Assembly: GCA_934130085.1 (NCBI GenBank)
Contig: CAKOXK010000011.1
Location: 1 to 51,438 of the forward strand
DNA length: 51,438 nucleotides
DNA from: an uncultured Clostridia bacterium
GTDB lineage: Bacteria > Bacillota > Clostridia > TANB77 > CAG-508
Reading direction: 5' to 3'
Positions 49,567 to 51,438 of the stretch are shown here, in pieces. The position numbers and the translations under genes were made by a program. The first letter of the stretch is position 1, and the number at the start of each line of letters is the position of its first letter. The notes beneath the pieces are model-generated. The model searched no databases. It was not told the DNA's origin and worked only from the letters and a program-made list of their open reading frames with translations.

Positions 49567-49637
49567 AATCTGTTCGAACTTTTTTAAGAACAGATTAGAT
49601 ATAAGAATCAATCAGAGAAAATCTGGTTGATTTTTTT
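49567..49637 (+). terminator. Two stacked hairpins ending the sigH-tRNA unit
   Basis: AATCTGTTC (49567-49575) pairs with GAACAGATT (49588-49596). Then AATCAATCAGA (49606-49616) pairs with TCTGGTTGATT (49622-49632) with one G.U pair, followed by TTTTT (49633-49637). The second is a classical terminator; the first may stabilise the tRNA precursor 3' end. Confidence 0.85.
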
Positions 49638-49698
49638 GTTGTCTAATAATAGATTTCAGCAAAACAATCATCCAAAAAAATTAGAAAGGATGATAAAA

Positions 49699-49968
49699 AT
49701 GAAAGTTATTAAAGAAGAATTAGAATTTGAAAAAAACTTAAAACAAAGAATTGAATTTATTTGTGAATTTGCAAAGGTTACTCCTACTTTCATCAATGGA
49801 AGTATAAGAAAAATTGAAAAGACTAACCTATCTTATATTGAGCCACATAGAGTGATTATCAAAAACACTACATTTCTTGTTTTCAATTATTCAAATGATG
49901 TTTATATTTCAAATTTAACAAAGAAAATAAAATTATCCGAATTAGAAAATTATATAAAAAGCATGTAA
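49699..49968 (+). CDS. Hypothetical protein
   Basis: The 89-residue protein is rich in Lys, Glu and Asn, with no membrane segment. EEFEFEKNLKQRIEFICEF-like text (ELEFEKNLKQRIEFI) starts a helix. Strand-rich parts follow (SYIEPHRVIIKNTTFLVFN, NDVYISNLTKKI). ATG 49699 is preferred; AAAGGATGA upstream contains an overlapping ATG at 49690 that is part of the binding site. I do not recognise the family. It directly precedes insertion-sequence remnants. Confidence 0.6.
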   Translation: MKVIKEELEFEKNLKQRIEFICEFAKVTPTFINGSIRKIEKTNLSYIEPHRVIIKNTTFLVFNYSNDVYISNLTKKIKLSELENYIKSM

Positions 49969-49980
49969 ATACTGATACTA

Positions 49981-50008
49981 TTGACATTTGACAGAATCGT
50001 GGTATAAT
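49981..50008 (+). promoter_or_regulatory. SigA-type promoter facing the 3' end of the transposase remnant
   Basis: TTGACA (49981-49986) and TATAAT (50003-50008) are 16 bases apart; a second TTGACA starts at 49988. No gene follows on this strand. Instead, an AT-rich 38-nt hairpin with one bulge, AATTTTTC...GAAAAATT (50065-50102), and a small one TGCTA/TAGCA (near 50123-50135) lie downstream. The unit would run antisense into the IS110-type gene. Confidence 0.6.
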
Positions 50009-50157
50009 GATTACGTAAACTACTTCAAAAAGACAGTAGGTAATATGTCAATAGAAAAATAAAAAATTTTTCAATTATTTTTTATCAAAATAATGAAAAA
50101 TTGGCACACTTAATAGAACATGCTAAAATAGCACATTTTGGTAGACATAATATATAA

Positions 50158-50778
50158 TTAATTATTGCGATTATCTAATTTGATTGTAGAGTAAAGTTGA
50201 TTATGGTGTAGCAAACCAAAAATTAACCTTACTAGTTTTCTAGCAGAAAGTGCTAAGGCACGCTTATGTGCACCTCTACTAACTTCATTGTATTTGCGAG
50301 TATAAAATTCATTAAAATCTTTAGAATGATTTTTTAAGGAAGAAACAGCTTCAATTAAATAATAACGAAGATATTTGTTCCCAGTTTTAGTCATTCTAGT
50401 AGTTTTGGCTTCAAAGTTACCAGATTGGGTTTTACGCCAAGTCAAACCAGCATATTTAGCAAGAGCATTGTTATCTTTAAAGAACTCAATAGAGCCAATT
50501 TCAGAAATAATGCCAGCAGCATAAACATCACCAATACCAGGAATTGACTTAAGTATAGTAAATTCGTTATCACAAAGACCTTTAATATTCTTCTCAATAG
50601 CTTTATCGATAACTTTAAGATTATCTTCTAAAGCTTTAATAGTATTAAAAGATGAAGAGATAGCAACATTAATAGGGTCATATGCGAGCTTGTCTAACCT
50701 GTATGAATCACGGGCAATTTTCTTAAGAAGTCTAACGTTTTCTTCAGGATTAGAAAAACGAGATTTACCTTTTTCCAT
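50158..50778 (-). pseudogene. IS110-family transposase, C-terminal part (N-terminal catalytic domain missing)
   Basis: The 206-residue frame matches the second half of IS110/IS1111 transposases. After a helical linker comes the Transposase_20 (IS116/IS110/IS902) region: LKSIPGIGDVYAAGIISEIG, ALAKYAGLTWRKTQSGNF and TGNKYLRYYLIEAV. The N-terminal DEDD RuvC-like domain (about 150-200 residues) is absent, so it is not a complete transposase. The frame begins just past a hairpin whose 3' arm supplies GGAGG 9 bases before ATG 50778, so the fragment may still be translated. An IS200-type element lies on its 5' side, the likely cause of truncation. Confidence 0.85.
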
Positions 50779-50780
50779 AA

Positions 50781-50806
50781 TAAAAATCCTCCGGCTTAGC
50801 CGGAGG
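50781..50806 (-). terminator. GC-rich hairpin with T-run between tnpA and the IS110 fragment
   Basis: CCTCCGGC (50788-50795) and GCCGGAGG (50799-50806) form a perfect 8-bp stem with loop TTA. On the minus strand it is followed by ATTTTTATT. It can stop transcription coming from tnpA. Its 3' arm also holds a Shine-Dalgarno sequence for the following frame, so it could regulate translation. Confidence 0.65.
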
Positions 50807-50909
50807 TATTTTACTCATAATGCCCATAGGGCTATTGTTACAAGCAGAGCCTCAAGGCTCATAGCTGTTCCGACGCATGCGTCTCTTTAAGACCCGTTGA
50901 ACGGGTCTT
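50788..50909. repeat. Array of five perfect hairpins next to the IS200/IS605 tnpA gene
   Basis: In 122 bp there are five consecutive dyads. They are CCTCCGGC/GCCGGAGG (50788-50806), GCCC/GGGC (50822-50832), GAGCC/GGCTC (50847-50860), GACGCATGCGTC (50872-50883) and AAGACCCGT/ACGGGTCTT (50889-50909). The region is strikingly GC-rich for this genome. The last hairpin overlaps the tnpA stop region. Confidence 0.8.
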
Positions 50910-51387
50910 TATATTCTTTTATTGATATTTGATCTTTCATCATATCTTCCTGTAATTGATTTCTCACATATTCTGCTATTCTTTTTGCATTTTTACCCAC
51001 CGTGTCTACATAGTAGCCACGGCACCAAAAACTTCGCTGGCCAAATTTGTATTTCAAATTTGACCACCTCTGGAAAATTATGAGGCTGCTTTTGCCCTTT
51101 AATATTCCCATATATTTTGAAACCGACAACTTAGGTGGTATCTCTACAAACATATGGACATGGTCAGGGCATACTTCAGCCTCTATAATTTTCACTTCTT
51201 GCCAATCTGAAATATCTCTTAATATTTTTCCAATTTCTAACCTTTTCTGCCCATAGAAAATTTTTCTTCTGTATTTAGGCGTAAATACTATATGATATTT
51301 GCAATTCCATTTTGTATGTGATAGACTTGACATTGTATCATATGTATTACTTTCTTCTTTAGTTTTTTTGCTGAATATATTATTCAT
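50887..51387 (-). CDS. tnpA: IS200/IS605 family transposase TnpA (Y1 HUH endonuclease)
   Basis: The 166-residue protein has the TnpA fold. KWNCKYHIVFTPKYRRKIF is the first strand block and PDHVHMFVEIPP holds the HUH metal motif (His-Val-His). SVSKYMGILKGKSS precedes the catalytic region, and GYYVDTVGKNAKRIAEYVRN contains the nucleophilic Tyr on its helix. It cuts and joins single-stranded DNA at the hairpin ends of the element. The start is at 51387, with AAAGGAG 10 bases upstream; an internal Met at the family-typical SLSHTKWN is possible. It is apparently intact. Confidence 0.93.
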   Translation of the reverse strand: MNNIFSKKTKEESNTYDTMSSLSHTKWNCKYHIVFTPKYRRKIFYGQKRLEIGKILRDISDWQEVKIIEAEVCPDHVHMFVEIPPKLSVSKYMGILKGKSSLIIFQRWSNLKYKFGQRSFWCRGYYVDTVGKNAKRIAEYVRNQLQEDMMKDQISIKEYKDPFNGS

Positions 51388-51438
51388 TGATACGCAACTC
51401 CTTTCATTATTTTATCATTTATGCGTCGAAACATAATG

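Larger units (their letters stand above)
50788..51438 (-). mobile_element. IS200/IS605-family insertion sequence (tnpA only); right-hand boundary beyond or near window end
   Basis: A complete HUH transposase gene with subterminal hairpins on its 3' side and no accompanying tnpB fits an IS200-type element of about 0.65-0.7 kb. IS200/IS605 elements have no inverted repeats and end in short hairpins, so exact ends cannot be fixed. The hairpin at 50788-50806 is my best guess for one end. ATGCGTC recurs at 50877 and 51421. Confidence 0.6.

Noticed and set aside
50788..50909. Hairpin array as the omega RNA of a TnpB
   Set aside because: No tnpB gene is present beside it, and only tnpA can be seen. 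The guide-RNA idea was kept only as an open option for the IS110 side.

Overview
The window is a chromosomal segment of a very AT-rich, endospore-forming Bacillota, most likely an anaerobic clostridium. The signs are a complete spoIIIAA-AH operon, sigH, a SleB-type cortex hydrolase, both PolC and DnaE replicative polymerases, formate-tetrahydrofolate ligase, and strong AGGAGG-type ribosome binding sites with several TTG starts. The species cannot be named from this sequence. Nearly all genes are on the + strand, and many conserved proteins carry Asn-rich linkers.

Layout. 1-1150: the 3' end of a 5S rRNA gene, tRNA-Asn and yebC. 1330-7130: the spoIIIA operon, which encodes the mother-cell side of the feeding-tube channel. 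7300-9120: ychF and a small LPQTG surface protein. 9480-18015: pyrH-frr-uppS-cdsA-rseP-polC, a translation, envelope and replication block without the dxr and ispG genes often found in it. 18058-22890: small membrane proteins (DUF1294-like, holin-like, DUF421/DUF4363), a P-loop kinase and dapA. 23130-29501: mgtA and dnaE. 29851-33662: asp23-amaP-nusB-xseA-xseB and a PAP2-related gene. 33866-36464: fhs and sleB. 36558-39119: an atypical small gene, a candidate small RNA, tRNA-Thr(CGT) and a pilin-like repeat protein. 39256-46610: ftsY, a UPF0182 membrane protein, pgsA, ligA and two small genes. 46817-49560: rqcH divergent from sigH, then tRNA-Thr(GGT). 49700-51438: insertion-sequence material, namely an IS110-type transposase remnant next to an IS200/IS605 TnpA with a dense GC-rich hairpin array between them.

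The most striking non-coding signal is a family of interspersed palindromic elements of about 130-145 bp. Four full copies (18390, 25697, 29551, 46659), one decayed full-length copy (1183) and several partial copies (7141, 29720, 37480) all lie between genes, mostly just after the 3' end of a gene. They share terminal inverted repeats reading inward AATATTATATTGTTT. They contain an inner hairpin whose arms exist in two versions, GTTTCTTTCTTC/GAAGAAAGAAAC and GTTGCAATCTTC/GAAGATTGCAAC. Three base pairs are changed on both sides, so pairing is kept while sequence is not. I know of no named family for this element.

Other signals worth attention are a DnaA-box-like cluster after polC, a promoter-hairpin-terminator unit that looks like a short RNA gene at 37082-37187, a ribosome binding site separated from its start by a compensating hairpin at 40216, a site-2 protease without its PDZ domain, and 15-bp and 32-bp tandem repeats in front of sporulation genes.
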